Shown here in pieces: positions 35,996 through 45,337 of a stretch of 64,000 nucleotides of DNA. Under the pieces are notes generated by a model. The model searched no databases. It was not told where the DNA came from and worked only from the letters and a program-made list of their open reading frames with translations. The number at the start of each line of letters is the position of its first letter. Position 1 is the stretch's first letter. Origin of the DNA: Salmonella bongori NCTC 12419 (lineage in GTDB: Bacteria; Pseudomonadota; Gammaproteobacteria; Enterobacterales; Enterobacteriaceae). The translations under genes were made by a program, and so were the position numbers. The stretch covers positions 806,001 through 870,000 of the forward strand of contig NC_015761.1 in NCBI RefSeq assembly GCF_000252995.1. The letters are read 5' to 3'.

Positions 35996-36604
35996 TTAGT
36001 CACGCACCCACCCCTTACGAATGGGGAGCGCGAAACAGAAACGATAACAACGCTGCAAAGCCTGGTAGAGCGGCGTACCGTATCGTTGCCAGATCAGTTG
36101 TGCGCTCAGGCAGCCAAGCATCGCCACCAGCAGCGCGCCAATCATATCTAACGGCCAGTGTACGCCGAGATAGACGCGCGACCAGGCAATAGTTGTGGCT
36201 ATCGCCATCATGATGATGCCTGACCAGAGACGATGCCAGAGCAAAAATGCCAGCGCAAAGGTAAAAATCACCGTACCGTGATCGCTGGGGAAAGAATCAT
36301 CAGGAGCATGATGCAGGAAGTTGTAGCCGATATGATCGACAAAAGGACGATCGTGCGGGAAAAGGTGTCCCATTGCCCATGAAACCACCAGGCTGATAAT
36401 CAGTGCGATACCTATTTTCACAATCAACTGACGTTGGGCGCAGACCTGGTCGCGGGGCCCCCACAACCAGAGCACAACGGCTAAAAGCGGGACGATGTTG
36501 ATCACATCTTTGGCGATAAAGGTTGCGAGTGAAATCATCCACTGCGCAGAATCAGGCGTGGCGTTGATAACATAAAACAGCGAGTTGTTAAGGTTTTCCA
36601 GCAT
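35996..36604 (-). CDS. ybjG: Undecaprenyl-diphosphatase YbjG (PAP2 family)
   Basis: Inner-membrane type-2 phosphatase, 202 residues, recycling undecaprenyl diphosphate at the periplasmic face. The PAP2 motifs are visible: HDRPF, SFPSDHGT and SRVYLGVHWPLDM. The start MLENLNNSLF matches E. coli; five further upstream codons are also open. Compared with E. coli it has a few extra residues around GPRDQVCAQRQ. A PmrA-box-like direct repeat lies in the shared upstream region with mdfA. Confidence 0.92.
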   Translation of the reverse strand: MLENLNNSLFYVINATPDSAQWMISLATFIAKDVINIVPLLAVVLWLWGPRDQVCAQRQLIVKIGIALIISLVVSWAMGHLFPHDRPFVDHIGYNFLHHAPDDSFPSDHGTVIFTFALAFLLWHRLWSGIIMMAIATTIAWSRVYLGVHWPLDMIGALLVAMLGCLSAQLIWQRYGTPLYQALQRCYRFCFALPIRKGWVRD

Positions 36605-36919
36605 AACATCCAGGCTCAAAGCAATGAGATCAAAAGGGACAGCCAGCGATTATCCCCGTACAAACTGAGCATAAAGGCACCGTAACACGAAGGAAAAGCG
36701 GTATTGTCTTATTTCGCTGCAACAAAAGAGATTTAAGACAATGGCATAAAATATCTTCCATGATAACGGCGTCAACTTAAATTAACCTTAAAGTATGCCA
36801 GCGCTAAACGGCTTTCTGTAAAAATGTGCGCAATTTTCATTGACGTCTCATAATTTACTATCTCCGTTCCGGGACTTTCATTACACTTTGCGCGGTTTTT
36901 TATTTGCGAAGAGATGGTA
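36605..36919. other. Intergenic region ybjG-mdfA
   Basis: 315-bp divergent promoter region. It contains a 9-bp inverted repeat, ATTGTCTTA (36703-36711) with TAAGACAAT (36734-36742), and a PmrA-box-like direct repeat annotated separately. No gene or small ORF is supported. Confidence 0.5.
36776..36792. promoter_or_regulatory. PmrA (BasR)-box-like direct repeat
   Basis: CTTAAA-TTAAC-CTTAAA, two hexamers with 5-nt spacing as in the PmrA consensus YTTAAK-N5-YTTAAK (last base differs in each). It lies in the ybjG-mdfA divergent region. Cell-envelope phosphatases of this type are known PmrA/PhoP-linked targets in enterics, so ybjG is the likelier client. Confidence 0.5.
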
Positions 36920-38170
36920 ATGCATAACCGTACACAATCAGGCGCCAGGCTGGGACGCCAGGCGCTACTTTTTCCTCTCTGTCTGGTGCTGTACGAATTT
37001 TCTACCTATATTGGCAACGACATGATCCAGCCGGGGATGTTGGCGGTAGTGGAGCAGTACCAGGCGGGCCTGGACTGGGTTCCGACCTCAATGACCGCCT
37101 ATCTGGCGGGCGGCATGTTCTTACAGTGGCTACTTGGACCGTTATCCGACCGTATTGGTCGTCGTCCCGTGATGCTGGCGGGCGTTATATGGTTTATTGT
37201 CACCTGCCTGGCGACGTTGCTGGCGAAAAATATTGAACAGTTTACATTCCTGCGTTTTTTACAGGGAATTAGCCTGTGTTTTATCGGCGCCGTGGGGTAT
37301 GCCGCAATCCAGGAATCCTTTGAGGAAGCGGTATGTATAAAAATTACCGCCCTGATGGCGAACGTAGCGCTAATCGCACCGTTACTGGGACCGTTGGTTG
37401 GGGCTGCATGGGTACATGTTCTGCCGTGGGAGGGCATGTTTATTCTGTTTGCCGCGCTGGCCGCTATTGCCTTTTTCGGATTACAGCGTGCAATGCCGGA
37501 GACCGCCACGCGGCGCGGCGAAATGCTGTCGCTCAAAGATCTTGGACGAGACTATCAGCGGGTAATAAAAAATCGACGGTTTGTCGCAGGGGCGTTAGCT
37601 TTGGGATTTGTCAGCCTGCCGCTGTTGGCCTGGATTGCCCAGTCGCCGATTATTATCATTAGCGGCGAACAGCTCAGCAGCTATGAATATGGACTGCTGC
37701 AGGTGCCTGTTTTTGGCGCGTTGATTGCCGGTAACCTAGTTCTGGCGCGTTTAACTTCCCGACGTACGGTTCGCTCGCTGATCGTGATGGGCGGCTGGCC
37801 TATCGTGGCAGGGCTGATTATTGCCGCGGCGGCGACGGTTGTTTCATCTCATGCTTACTTATGGATGACGGCAGGACTAAGCATATACGCTTTTGGCATT
37901 GGGCTGGCGAATGCCGGACTGGTGCGTCTGACGCTTTTCTCCAGTGATATGAGTAAAGGAACGGTATCAGCGGCGATGGGAATGCTACAGATGTTAATTT
38001 TTACCGTGGGCATTGAAGTGAGCAAACATGCCTGGTTAAGCGGCGGCAACGGGCTATTTAGCCTGTTTAATCTGGCAAATGGCATACTTTGGCTGCTGCT
38101 AATGCTGGTCTTCTTAAAAAATAAGCGGACAGGGGATTCGCAAACAGATCCTGAGAGCGGCTATGCCTGA
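36920..38170 (+). CDS. mdfA: Multidrug efflux MFS transporter MdfA (Cmr)
   Basis: 416-residue 12-transmembrane drug/proton antiporter. The first helix carries the essential acidic residue in LYEFSTYIGNDMIQPG (Glu about 30, Asp about 38). Motif A is GPLSDRIGRRPVM, and the antiporter motif C-like stretch is ALIAPLLGPLVGAAW. ATG 36920 is preferred to ATG 36914 because GAAGAG is then correctly spaced. It exports chloramphenicol, cationic dyes and other compounds in E. coli. Confidence 0.94.
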   Translation: MHNRTQSGARLGRQALLFPLCLVLYEFSTYIGNDMIQPGMLAVVEQYQAGLDWVPTSMTAYLAGGMFLQWLLGPLSDRIGRRPVMLAGVIWFIVTCLATLLAKNIEQFTFLRFLQGISLCFIGAVGYAAIQESFEEAVCIKITALMANVALIAPLLGPLVGAAWVHVLPWEGMFILFAALAAIAFFGLQRAMPETATRRGEMLSLKDLGRDYQRVIKNRRFVAGALALGFVSLPLLAWIAQSPIIIISGEQLSSYEYGLLQVPVFGALIAGNLVLARLTSRRTVRSLIVMGGWPIVAGLIIAAAATVVSSHAYLWMTAGLSIYAFGIGLANAGLVRLTLFSSDMSKGTVSAAMGMLQMLIFTVGIEVSKHAWLSGGNGLFSLFNLANGILWLLLMLVFLKNKRTGDSQTDPESGYA

Positions 38171-38205
38171 GAAACCTTCAGTGCTCAGGCATAGAGATGC
38201 CTCCG

Positions 38206-39021
38206 CTAGATGTTGAACGGCGGCGCGTTTTTTAATATCTCATCAATGATATCCAGCACGCCCTCCTGATTATTCGATCCGGCGCGGTATTTCGCCGCTG
38301 CCGCGACCACTTCGTTGGCGTGCGCCATCGCAAAACTAAACCCGGCCTGGCGTAGCATCTCAATATCGTTGCCGCCGTCGCCGAACACCACGACTTCATT
38401 ATCATGAATGCCCCAACGCTGCTGTAACAGGCGCAGGCCGTTGGCTTTATGGACGCCGGGAATAATTAAATCGATGCTGCCATAGCCAGTATGAACGGGG
38501 ACCATGATATCGCCAATGGCGTCGTGCAACGCCGCCTGTACTTCTGGTATCCGCTCATCGGTAATGTTGAGCCCGAATTTGAAAAAGACATCGTTAATAT
38601 TATTAAAATTATCCACGAATTCCAGACGGTGGTAATACATTGCCGCAACGGCTTTTAAGGCATCATCATACCGTTTTAGCGTGTAGGCGCTGTTTTTCCC
38701 GCAGGCGATAATCTCTACATCGGCACGTGTGAGCAGGTGATCGACAACCGTCTGGAAGTCGGTTTTTGTCAGCTCACCGTTAAAAATATCTTCTCCTTCG
38801 CTTACCACCCAGCCGCCATTTTCCGCGACAAAAGCGATTTCGTGCGCAATTTCCGGAAAGAAGGAAATTAGCTGGTAATACTGATTGCCGCTGGCTACGA
38901 CAAAGCGAATGCCTTGCTGCTTCATTTGCTGATACTGCGCCATAAACCGCTCACGGTTATAGGTTTTATGATCGCTCAGAAAAGTGCCGTCCATGTCGAC
39001 GGCGATTAATTTGATACTCAT
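38206..39021 (-). CDS. ybjI: HAD-superfamily phosphatase YbjI (FMN/sugar phosphatase)
   Basis: 271-residue Cof-type HAD phosphatase, paralogous to YbiV in this window. Motif I is AVDMDGTFLSD, and motif III/IV is GDGGNDIEML. E. coli YbjI hydrolyses FMN and some sugar phosphates. Its ATG overlaps the ybjJ stop by 4 nt, so the two form an operon. Confidence 0.92.
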   Translation of the reverse strand: MSIKLIAVDMDGTFLSDHKTYNRERFMAQYQQMKQQGIRFVVASGNQYYQLISFFPEIAHEIAFVAENGGWVVSEGEDIFNGELTKTDFQTVVDHLLTRADVEIIACGKNSAYTLKRYDDALKAVAAMYYHRLEFVDNFNNINDVFFKFGLNITDERIPEVQAALHDAIGDIMVPVHTGYGSIDLIIPGVHKANGLRLLQQRWGIHDNEVVVFGDGGNDIEMLRQAGFSFAMAHANEVVAAAAKYRAGSNNQEGVLDIIDEILKNAPPFNI

Positions 39022-40229
39022 GCGTTATGCTCCATCACTGGTTGCGTCGTCGATACAGGTTTGGCGACGGCCTTCGCCACCAGCGCCGCCAGAATAACCA
39101 GCGCCAGCACGACCAACATGGCGCTGCGTAATCCATAGTGCTCCCCCAGATAACCCAACAGCGGCGGCCCGACCAGAAACGCCAGGTAGCCGGTTGTGGC
39201 GACAACGCTTACGCGTGTTGGCGCATCGGGACCGGTATCGCTGGCAGCAGAAATAGTCAGTGGGAAGCCGAGCGAGGCACCTAATCCCCAAAGAATGACT
39301 GATATGCCAGCAACCCAGGCACTATCCACAAAAATAATCAGACCAATTCCCAGCGCTCCCATCAACGCACTGGCGCGAACAACCGCTACACGGCTATAAC
39401 GGTCGATAAACCAACCACCGGTAAAGCGGCCAACGGTCATACCGAGTGTAAAACCGGCATAGATCAGAGAACCGGAGGTTGGGCTAAAACCGTGCCCGTC
39501 TACCATCAGTAACGGCAGCCAGTCATTCGCGGAGCCTTCGGCGAATGCCATCGCCAGCACTACCACGCCAATAAGCAAAAGCTGGATGTCCCGATAAAAA
39601 GGTAATCCTTTTTCCTGAAGGTGAGAACCTTCCGATGCGTTTTTACCCGTACCGTCAGGGATCGCCCGAATAGCAATAAAAATGGGTGTAATAGCCACGG
39701 CAGCCGCGAGGATGATATGGAGGTTAGCCGGGACGCTTAATGCCGTTAACGCCATGCCGACCCCCGCGCCTGCCAGCGTGCCGAAACTGTAGAAACCATG
39801 CATCATCGGTAGAACGGTTTTCTTCAGTTCGCGTTCAACTGCGGCCCCTTCGACGTTAATCGCTACTTCGGCTGCACCAAAACTGGCGCCGAAAACCGCT
39901 AATCCAAGGGCAAAGATCAGCGGAGAGGTACACCATAGTGCGACGCTAAGAATTATCATTCCGCCTACTGCACAGGTCATCGTCGTGCGGATAACCTTAC
40001 GGGTGCCAAATCGTTTCACCAGCCAGGCAGAACAAAGAATACCGCTCATCGAACCGATAGAAAGCCCGAATAAGACCGCGCCCATTTCGGCAGTAGAAAC
40101 GGAAAGAATATCCCGGATAGCAGGTGTCCGGGTTGCCCAGGATGCCATCAGCAGTCCGGGTAAAAAGAAGAACATAAACAGCGCCCAGGTCCGGTGTTTC
40201 AAGGCGTTGCGTGAGGAGAGGACGGTCAT
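39018..40229 (-). CDS. ybjJ: MFS transporter YbjJ
   Basis: 403-residue 12-transmembrane protein of the fucose-permease-like MFS branch. Landmarks are the start MTVLSSRNALKHRTWALFMFFFLPGLL and the loop WLVKRFGTRKVIR. Substrate unknown. It is translationally coupled to the phosphatase YbjI, which suggests uptake of a compound whose phosphorylated form YbjI acts on (inference). Divergent from rcdA, and probably controlled by it. Confidence 0.88.
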   Translation of the reverse strand: MTVLSSRNALKHRTWALFMFFFLPGLLMASWATRTPAIRDILSVSTAEMGAVLFGLSIGSMSGILCSAWLVKRFGTRKVIRTTMTCAVGGMIILSVALWCTSPLIFALGLAVFGASFGAAEVAINVEGAAVERELKKTVLPMMHGFYSFGTLAGAGVGMALTALSVPANLHIILAAAVAITPIFIAIRAIPDGTGKNASEGSHLQEKGLPFYRDIQLLLIGVVVLAMAFAEGSANDWLPLLMVDGHGFSPTSGSLIYAGFTLGMTVGRFTGGWFIDRYSRVAVVRASALMGALGIGLIIFVDSAWVAGISVILWGLGASLGFPLTISAASDTGPDAPTRVSVVATTGYLAFLVGPPLLGYLGEHYGLRSAMLVVLALVILAALVAKAVAKPVSTTQPVMEHNA

Positions 40230-40277
40230 AGCGTCAGGCCAGAAAAAAGAAGCGAGAGGTTAACATTAGCAAGCTTG

Positions 40278-40320
40278 TGTACATTTGTACATATCGTTGT
40301 CATACTTTGGTGTACAGATA
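40278..40320. promoter_or_regulatory. RcdA operator candidates between ybjJ and rcdA
   Basis: TGTACATTTGTACA (40278-40291) consists of two TGTACA palindromes separated by TT. A third related copy (TGTACAGATA) begins at 40311. Such closely spaced palindromes in a divergent TetR promoter are typical of autoregulation. Confidence 0.5.
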
Positions 40321-40396
40321 TGTTGGCTGTCTTTTTTTTGCAGTATCAGCGATAAGCTACTCTCGCCTGTCTCCTGAATGAGCCGTGGAACCCATC

Positions 40397-40951
40397 ATGA
40401 AAGAAAATTCCGTTCGACGCGTCAATGACCCTGAGCGACGTGAAAAAATTATTCAGGCCACCCTGGAAGCGGTAAAAATATATGGCGTTCATGCCGTGAC
40501 GCACCGAAAAATCGCCGCTATCGCACAGGTGCCGCTTGGCTCTATGACCTACTATTTTACCGGTATGGATGCCTTATTAAGCGAAGCTTTCACGCTATTC
40601 ACCGAAAATATGTCGCATCAATATCAGCATTTTTTTGCGCAGGTGACGGATACGCAGGAGGCGTGTCAGGCGATAGCTGAAATGATTTACGGTTCACAGG
40701 TTACTACACCGGATAATATGGCGCTGATGTATCAATTATATGCCTATGCCAGCAGCAAGCCGGCATTAAAAATCGTCATGCAAAACTGGATGCAACGTAG
40801 CCAGAATACGCTAACGCAGTGGTTTGACTCACAGACCGCCCGCGCGCTGGATGCGTTTATTGAGGGAATGACGCTGCATGTTGTGACGGATAGAACGCCA
40901 CTGGCGCGTGACGTGATTTTACAAATGGTAAGGCGTATCGCCGGAGAATGA
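40397..40951 (+). CDS. rcdA: TetR-family regulator RcdA (YbjK)
   Basis: 184-residue TetR regulator. The N-terminal helix-turn-helix is VKIYGVHAVTHRKIAAIAQV (about 29-48), and an all-helical ligand domain follows. E. coli RcdA activates csgD and other biofilm/stress genes. The start MKENSVRRVNDPERR matches E. coli; a frame four codons longer is open. It lies just outside the left end of the prophage (attL at 40976). Confidence 0.9.
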   Translation: MKENSVRRVNDPERREKIIQATLEAVKIYGVHAVTHRKIAAIAQVPLGSMTYYFTGMDALLSEAFTLFTENMSHQYQHFFAQVTDTQEACQAIAEMIYGSQVTTPDNMALMYQLYAYASSKPALKIVMQNWMQRSQNTLTQWFDSQTARALDAFIEGMTLHVVTDRTPLARDVILQMVRRIAGE

Positions 40952-40975
40952 TGTCGTCTCCTCGTTCAGGGCCGG

Positions 40976-40991
40976 ACAACAAAAAACCCAT
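40976..40991. repeat. attL core of the P2-like prophage
   Basis: ACAACAAAAAACCCAT, identical to the copy at the right end. The chromosome side is the rcdA downstream region; the phage side continues into the int terminator. Confidence 0.85.
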
Positions 40992-41006
40992 TTATGTAAA
41001 TGGGTT
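40979..41006 (-). terminator. Terminator of the phage integrase gene, overlapping attL
   Basis: On the minus strand a perfect stem, AACCCATTTA with TAAATGGGTT, is followed by TTTTTT. The T-run and stem base are the att core, so the phage arm restores a terminator when it integrates. Confidence 0.8.
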
Positions 41007-41065
41007 GGTGAAAACAATGAGTTGCAAGATAATCAATAAGTTGGGTTGGTGGTGAGATGTGACGA

Positions 41066-41685
41066 TTACGGGGGATTGTCAACCGCTGCCGCCACTTTGT
41101 CGCCACTTGGCAGCGTTGCCAGAGGATTGAAACGCAGCGCTGTTTCTAGGTGATCCGGTGCCAGATGTGCATAACGCATAGTCATTTTTATGTCGTGATG
41201 TCCGAGGATTTTTTGCAAAGTAAGGATATTTCCGCCCGATATCATGAAGTGCGCAGCGAACGTGTGACGCAGAACGTGTGTTAGTTGACCGCGTGGGATC
41301 ACGATGGACGTTTTCTCCATCACGGACAAAAATTGAAAATAGCAGTCTGTGAACAAATTGAACCCATCAAGTGCCATGATCTCTTCGTAAAGCTCTTTAC
41401 TGATAGGGATGCTTCTGTTTTTCTTCCCCCTTCGTTCTTACAAAAGTAATTCGATATTTGGTCACCTGTAAGCCGGTAAGATTTATTGCTTCTCGCCAGC
41501 GTGCGCCTGTGCTTAAGCATATCTTGACTACCAGTGCCAGAATTGAGTCCTGACGTTTGCAATCAGCCAGCAATTCAACAATCTGCTCATGGGTAAGCCA
41601 TGCCATCTCTTTTTCTGCGATGATGAATTTTCGCATGTTCTCCAGTGGGTTCGGATACGACTGTGACCGAAGTGGACCGGGAAAA
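41066..41685 (-). pseudogene. int: P2-like integrase remnant (C-terminal two thirds, frameshifted)
   Basis: Two frames together encode a tyrosine recombinase. The upstream part reads NPLENMRKFIIAEKEMAWLT and GARWREAINLTG (first catalytic Arg). The downstream part reads ELYEEIMALDG, then LTHVLRHTFAAHF (HxxR), LGHHDIKMTMRYAH and the tyrosine. They are separated by an extra G in the run AAGGGGGAAG near 41430 (a TKGxKNR motif is expected). The N-terminal arm-binding domain is missing: at about 41685 the sequence switches to gene V on the other strand, marking the deletion endpoint. Not functional. Confidence 0.9.
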
Positions 41686-41689
41686 CTAG

Positions 41690-42180
41690 CTGTGCCGGGT
41701 GAGAGTGGGCGAGCTTGAAACCAACTGGATTAACTGGCTGACGCTGCGTGCCGGTGGTGCCCGTACATGGTGGTGTCCGTCGCCGGATGAGCAGGTGGTG
41801 GTGCTGAGCATGGGCGGCAATCTGGAAACCGCTTTTGTGCTGCCCGCCATCTACTCCAATCAGTTTGCGCCGCCGTCGGATTCTGTGGACGGCTGCGTGA
41901 CGGAGTACCCGGACGGGGGCTGGTTTGAGTACGAACCCGCCACCGGGCGGTGGCATGTCCGGGGTATCAAATCCATGGTGATCGAGGCGGCGGATAATAT
42001 CACCCTCAAAACCGGTGAGTTTGTGGTGGAGGCTGACACAACACGCATTAACAGCGAGGTGGTGATCAACGGCGGCGTCACCCAGGGCGGCGGCGCAATG
42101 AGTCTAACGGGGTCGTGATGGATAAACACGGTCACACTGGCGTTAAGTCAGGCGGGGATACATCGGGAGGTCCGGTATGA
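41690..42180 (+). pseudogene. Baseplate spike protein gpV remnant
   Basis: Matches the P2 gpV family (GELETNWINWLTLRAGGARTWW, EQVVVLSMGGNLETAFVLP, SVDGCVTEYPDG). The N-terminal ~25 codons are lost at the junction with int. Near 42100 one base is missing, so the frame ends early. The correct C-terminus, SNGVVMDKHGHTGVKSGGDT, is readable in the next frame and ends at 42180, overlapping the W start. gpV forms the membrane-piercing tip in P2. Confidence 0.88.
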
Positions 42181-42536
42181 CGTTGTATATCGGTATGAGC
42201 AGGAATGACGGGCAGGTAATTGCAGATACCGACCATCTGCGCCAGTCGGTGCGGGATATTCTGCTGACGCCGCAGGGCAGTCGTCTTGCTCGCCGGGAAT
42301 ATGGCTCCCTACTGTCTGCCCTGATTGACCAGCCGCAGAACCCGGCACTGCGCCTGCAGATTATGTCTGCAGTCTATGTGGCGCTGAACCGCTGGGAGCC
42401 GCGCCTTACGCTGGACTCCATCACCATCAACGGCAATTTTGACGGCTCTATGGTGGTTGAGCTTACGGGACATAGTAATAACGGAGCACCGGTTTCCCTT
42501 TCCATATCAACAGGAGCAGACAATGGCAGTCATTGA
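42177..42536 (+). CDS. Baseplate assembly protein gpW (gp25/lysozyme-like fold)
   Basis: 119 residues starting MTLYIGMSRNDGQ; contains QSVRDILLTPQGSRLARREYGS and IDQPQNPALRLQI, typical of P2 gpW/T4 gp25 wedge proteins. The start overlaps the V end (ATGA) and the last 14 nt overlap gene J. The frame is intact. Confidence 0.88.
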   Translation: MTLYIGMSRNDGQVIADTDHLRQSVRDILLTPQGSRLARREYGSLLSALIDQPQNPALRLQIMSAVYVALNRWEPRLTLDSITINGNFDGSMVVELTGHSNNGAPVSLSISTGADNGSH

Positions 42537-43431
42537 CCTTTCCTGGTTACCGCCGCCGCAGATAGTGGACGTGCCGGATTTTGAGACGTTGCTGGCTGAG
42601 CGCAAGGCCTCTTTTGTGGCTCTTTATCCTGTGGATGAACAGGACGCGGTGCGGCGCACGCTGGCGCTGGAATCTGAACCCGTCACCAAGCTGCTGCAGG
42701 AAAGCACCTACCGCGAAATCCTGCTGCGCCAGCGTATTAACGAGGCTGCGCAGGCGGTGATGGTGGCCTATTCGATGGGAAATGATCTTGAGCAGCTGGC
42801 AGCCAACTGCAACGTGAAACGTCTGACGGTAGTGCCTGCTGATAATGATGCAGTACCGCCGGTCGCCGCAGTGATGGAAGATGATGAGGCGCTGCGCCAG
42901 CGCATCCCTGCAGCATTTGAGGGACTGTCCGTTGCTGGCCCTACGGGAGCCTATGAATTTCACGCCAGAAGTGCGGACGGACGTGTGGCAGATGCCAGCG
43001 CAACCAGTCCGGCCCCTGCCGAGGTGGTACTTACCGTGCTGAGCCGGGAGGGTGACGGTACAGCAGTAAAAGACCTGCTGGATGTGATTGAAAAAGCCCT
43101 GAACAGTGAAAGTGTACGCCCGGTGGCTGACCGTCTGACGGTTCGTAGTGCGGAGATCATCCCGTACCGGGTGAAGGCTACCATTTTTCTTTATCCAGGG
43201 CCGGAAGAGGAGCCTGTTATGGCGGCGGCAAAAGCCAGCCTGCAGAGGTACATCGCCAGTCAGACGAGGCTGGGACGTGATATCCGCCGCAGCGCCATTT
43301 ATGCCGCGTTGCACGTGGAGGGCGTCCAGCGTGTGGAGCTGACGTCCCCTCTGGAGGATGTGGTGCTGGATAAGACGCAGGCGGCATCCTGTACTGAATG
43401 GAGCGTTACCAACGGGGGCACGGATGAATAG
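42523..43431 (+). CDS. Baseplate assembly protein gpJ
   Basis: 302 residues from MAVIDLSWLPPPQIVDVPDF with CAGGAGC upstream; matches the P2 gpJ/Mu gp47-like baseplate wedge family (segment LLQESTYREILLRQRINEAAQAVM). Frame intact. The longer open frame to 42439 lies inside gpW and is not used. Confidence 0.9.
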   Translation: MAVIDLSWLPPPQIVDVPDFETLLAERKASFVALYPVDEQDAVRRTLALESEPVTKLLQESTYREILLRQRINEAAQAVMVAYSMGNDLEQLAANCNVKRLTVVPADNDAVPPVAAVMEDDEALRQRIPAAFEGLSVAGPTGAYEFHARSADGRVADASATSPAPAEVVLTVLSREGDGTAVKDLLDVIEKALNSESVRPVADRLTVRSAEIIPYRVKATIFLYPGPEEEPVMAAAKASLQRYIASQTRLGRDIRRSAIYAALHVEGVQRVELTSPLEDVVLDKTQAASCTEWSVTNGGTDE

Positions 43432-44029
43432 TCTGTTGCCGCCGGGTTCGTCGCCGCTTGAGCGCCGACTGGCGCAGACCTGCAACGGGATTTCCGATCT
43501 GCAGGTATCGCTGCGTGATTTGTGGAACCCGGCAACCTGCCCGATCAGATTTCTGCCTTATCTTGCCTGGGCGTTTTCTGTTGACCGCTGGGATGAGAGC
43601 TGGGCAGAAAGCGTCAAGCGCCGCGTTGTGCAGGACGCTTTTTATATCCATCAGCACAAGGGGACAACCAGCGCCGTGCGGCGCGTGGTGGAGCCGTTCG
43701 GCTTCCTGATCCGCATCATTGAGTGGTGGCAGACCGGCGAAACGCCGGGGACGTTCCGTCTGGATATTGGCGTGCAGGACCAGGGCATAACAGAAGGAAC
43801 CTATCTGGAGCTGGAGCGCCTGATCGGTGATGCCAAACCATGCAGCCGTCATCTGGTTGGTATGTCCATCAACCTGCAGACAGGCGGCCCGTATTTTGTG
43901 GGTGCAGCCACCTACACCGGCGAAGAAATCACGATCTACCCGTACATCAACGAAACCATTATTTCCGGCGGCACCGCCTATGAGGGCGGAGCGGTCCATG
44001 TTATTGACACGATGAGAGTGAACCCATGA
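43424..44029 (+). CDS. Phage tail protein gpI
   Basis: 201 residues from MNSLLPPGSSPLERRLAQ; P2 gpI family, with NPATCPIRFLPYLAWAFSVD and IHQHKGTTSAVRRVVEPFG. The start overlaps the J end by 8 nt and its stop overlaps the H ATG. Frame intact. It connects baseplate and fibre in P2. Confidence 0.9.
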   Translation: MNSLLPPGSSPLERRLAQTCNGISDLQVSLRDLWNPATCPIRFLPYLAWAFSVDRWDESWAESVKRRVVQDAFYIHQHKGTTSAVRRVVEPFGFLIRIIEWWQTGETPGTFRLDIGVQDQGITEGTYLELERLIGDAKPCSRHLVGMSINLQTGGPYFVGAATYTGEEITIYPYINETIISGGTAYEGGAVHVIDTMRVNP

Positions 44030-45115
44030 GCGCAAAATTTTACACCCTGCTGACGGATATCGGCGCGGCGAAACTGGCAAGCGCCACCGCGCTCGGTGTC
44101 CCGTTGAAAATTACCCATATGGAGGTGGGTAGCGGTGGCGGTGTGCTGCCCACACCCAATTCGCAACAGACCGCATTAGTGGCTGAGGAGCGCCGCGCGG
44201 CGCTGAATATGCTGTATATCGATCCGCAGAATAGCAGCCAGATTATTGCTGAGCAGGTGATCCCGGAAAATAAGGGCGGTTGGTGGATTCGTGAAGTTGG
44301 TTTGTTTGATGAAACCGGTGCGTTGATCGCTGTGGGTAACTGCCCTGAGAGCTACGAGTCACAACTGGCAGAAGGGAGCGGACGTACGCAGACCGTGCGC
44401 ATGGTACTGATTACCAGCAGCACCGATAACATCACCCTGAAAATTGGCCCTGCTGTGGTTCTGGCAACCCGCAAATATGTGGATAACAAGGTGCTGGAGC
44501 TTAAGGTGTATGTTGATGACCTGATGGCAAAGCACCTTGAAGCTGTTGATCCTCATTCGCAGTATGCACCAAAAGACAGTCCGACACTCACCGGCACGCC
44601 AAAAGCGCCGACTGCGGCGGCAGGCAATAATTCGACGCAGCTTGCAAATACGGCCTTTGTGCAGGCTGCTATTCTTGCCATGATTGGTGGCGCACCGGCA
44701 ACGCTGGATGCGCTGAAAGAAATTGCAGCAGCTATCAATAATGACCCGAATTTCAGTACCACCATGAACAATGCGCTGACACTGAAAGCACCGCTGGCAA
44801 ATCCGGCCCTGACCGGAACGCCCACGGCTCCCACTGCAGTTCAGTCAACGAACAATACGCAGATTGCCACTACCGCGTTTGTGAAATCTGCCGTTGCCGG
44901 GCTGGTCGGTTCCGTCGCCGGAGGCGCTGGATACACTGAATGAACTGGCGGCTGCGATGGGAAATGATCCTAACTTTACGACAACAGTGATGAACGCGTT
45001 GTCGGGAAAACAGCCACCTGATGCCACGCTGACAAATCTCAGCGGGAAAAGCATTTCAGGGCTTCTCGAATACCTCGGTTTTCAAAAACGTCAGAATAAT
45101 GTGGGACATTGTTAA
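44026..45115 (+). pseudogene. Tail fibre protein gpH, constant part, frameshifted and truncated
   Basis: The N-terminal ~295 residues match P2-type gpH: MSAKFYTLLTDIGAAKLASA, IPENKGGWWIREVGLFDETG, and repeated NTAFV/TPTAPTA fibre motifs. At about 44912 one extra base ends the frame with GAGYTE. The true continuation, SPEALDTLNELAAAMGNDPNF, is readable in the next frame to NNVGHC at 45115. The expected C-terminal receptor-binding part is absent; just before the end lies the left crossover site of the inversion cassette. Confidence 0.88.
45063..45088. repeat. Left crossover (gix/dix-like) site of the fibre inversion cassette
   Basis: A 26-bp site with core ACCTCGGTTT; about 20 of 26 positions agree with the Gin/Cin crossover site as I remember it. 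The central dinucleotide is TC (45075-45076). It lies in the H frame at LEYLGFQ. Confidence 0.7.
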
Positions 45116-45337
45116 TTCAAACGATACATACAACATTTATTTCATTGGAAAATAATAGTTAAGATTGAATTAAAAAAATACCATTCACACATTTTTATTT
45201 ATATAAAAATATCAAAAAAAATTAGTCACAACAAACATCATTTATTTTCATCCCTGCCATCAATCTTAGATTGAATTTTAGCATGTCAAATGATATATTA
45301 TAAATCGTTCATTATATTTTAAAGGGTTAAACAAAGA
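45116..45337. promoter_or_regulatory. AT-rich leader/promoter region of the acyltransferase gene
   Basis: 222 bp, strongly AT-rich and unlike the flanking phage DNA. It contains -10-like TATTAT/TATAAA sequences at about 45293-45302 and a short AAAGGG ribosome site before the ATG. H-NS silencing would be expected for such composition (inference). No other coding capacity is seen. Confidence 0.4.

Noticed and set aside
41528..41956. 142-codon minus-strand frame spanning the int-V junction
   Set aside because: It merges antisense V with a shifted int frame; only the int-frame pieces have recognisable motifs.
42547..43485. 312-codon open frame antisense to phage genes J and I
   Set aside because: Sense strand encodes intact baseplate proteins; the antisense product looks like a random translation rich in His, Arg and Gln.
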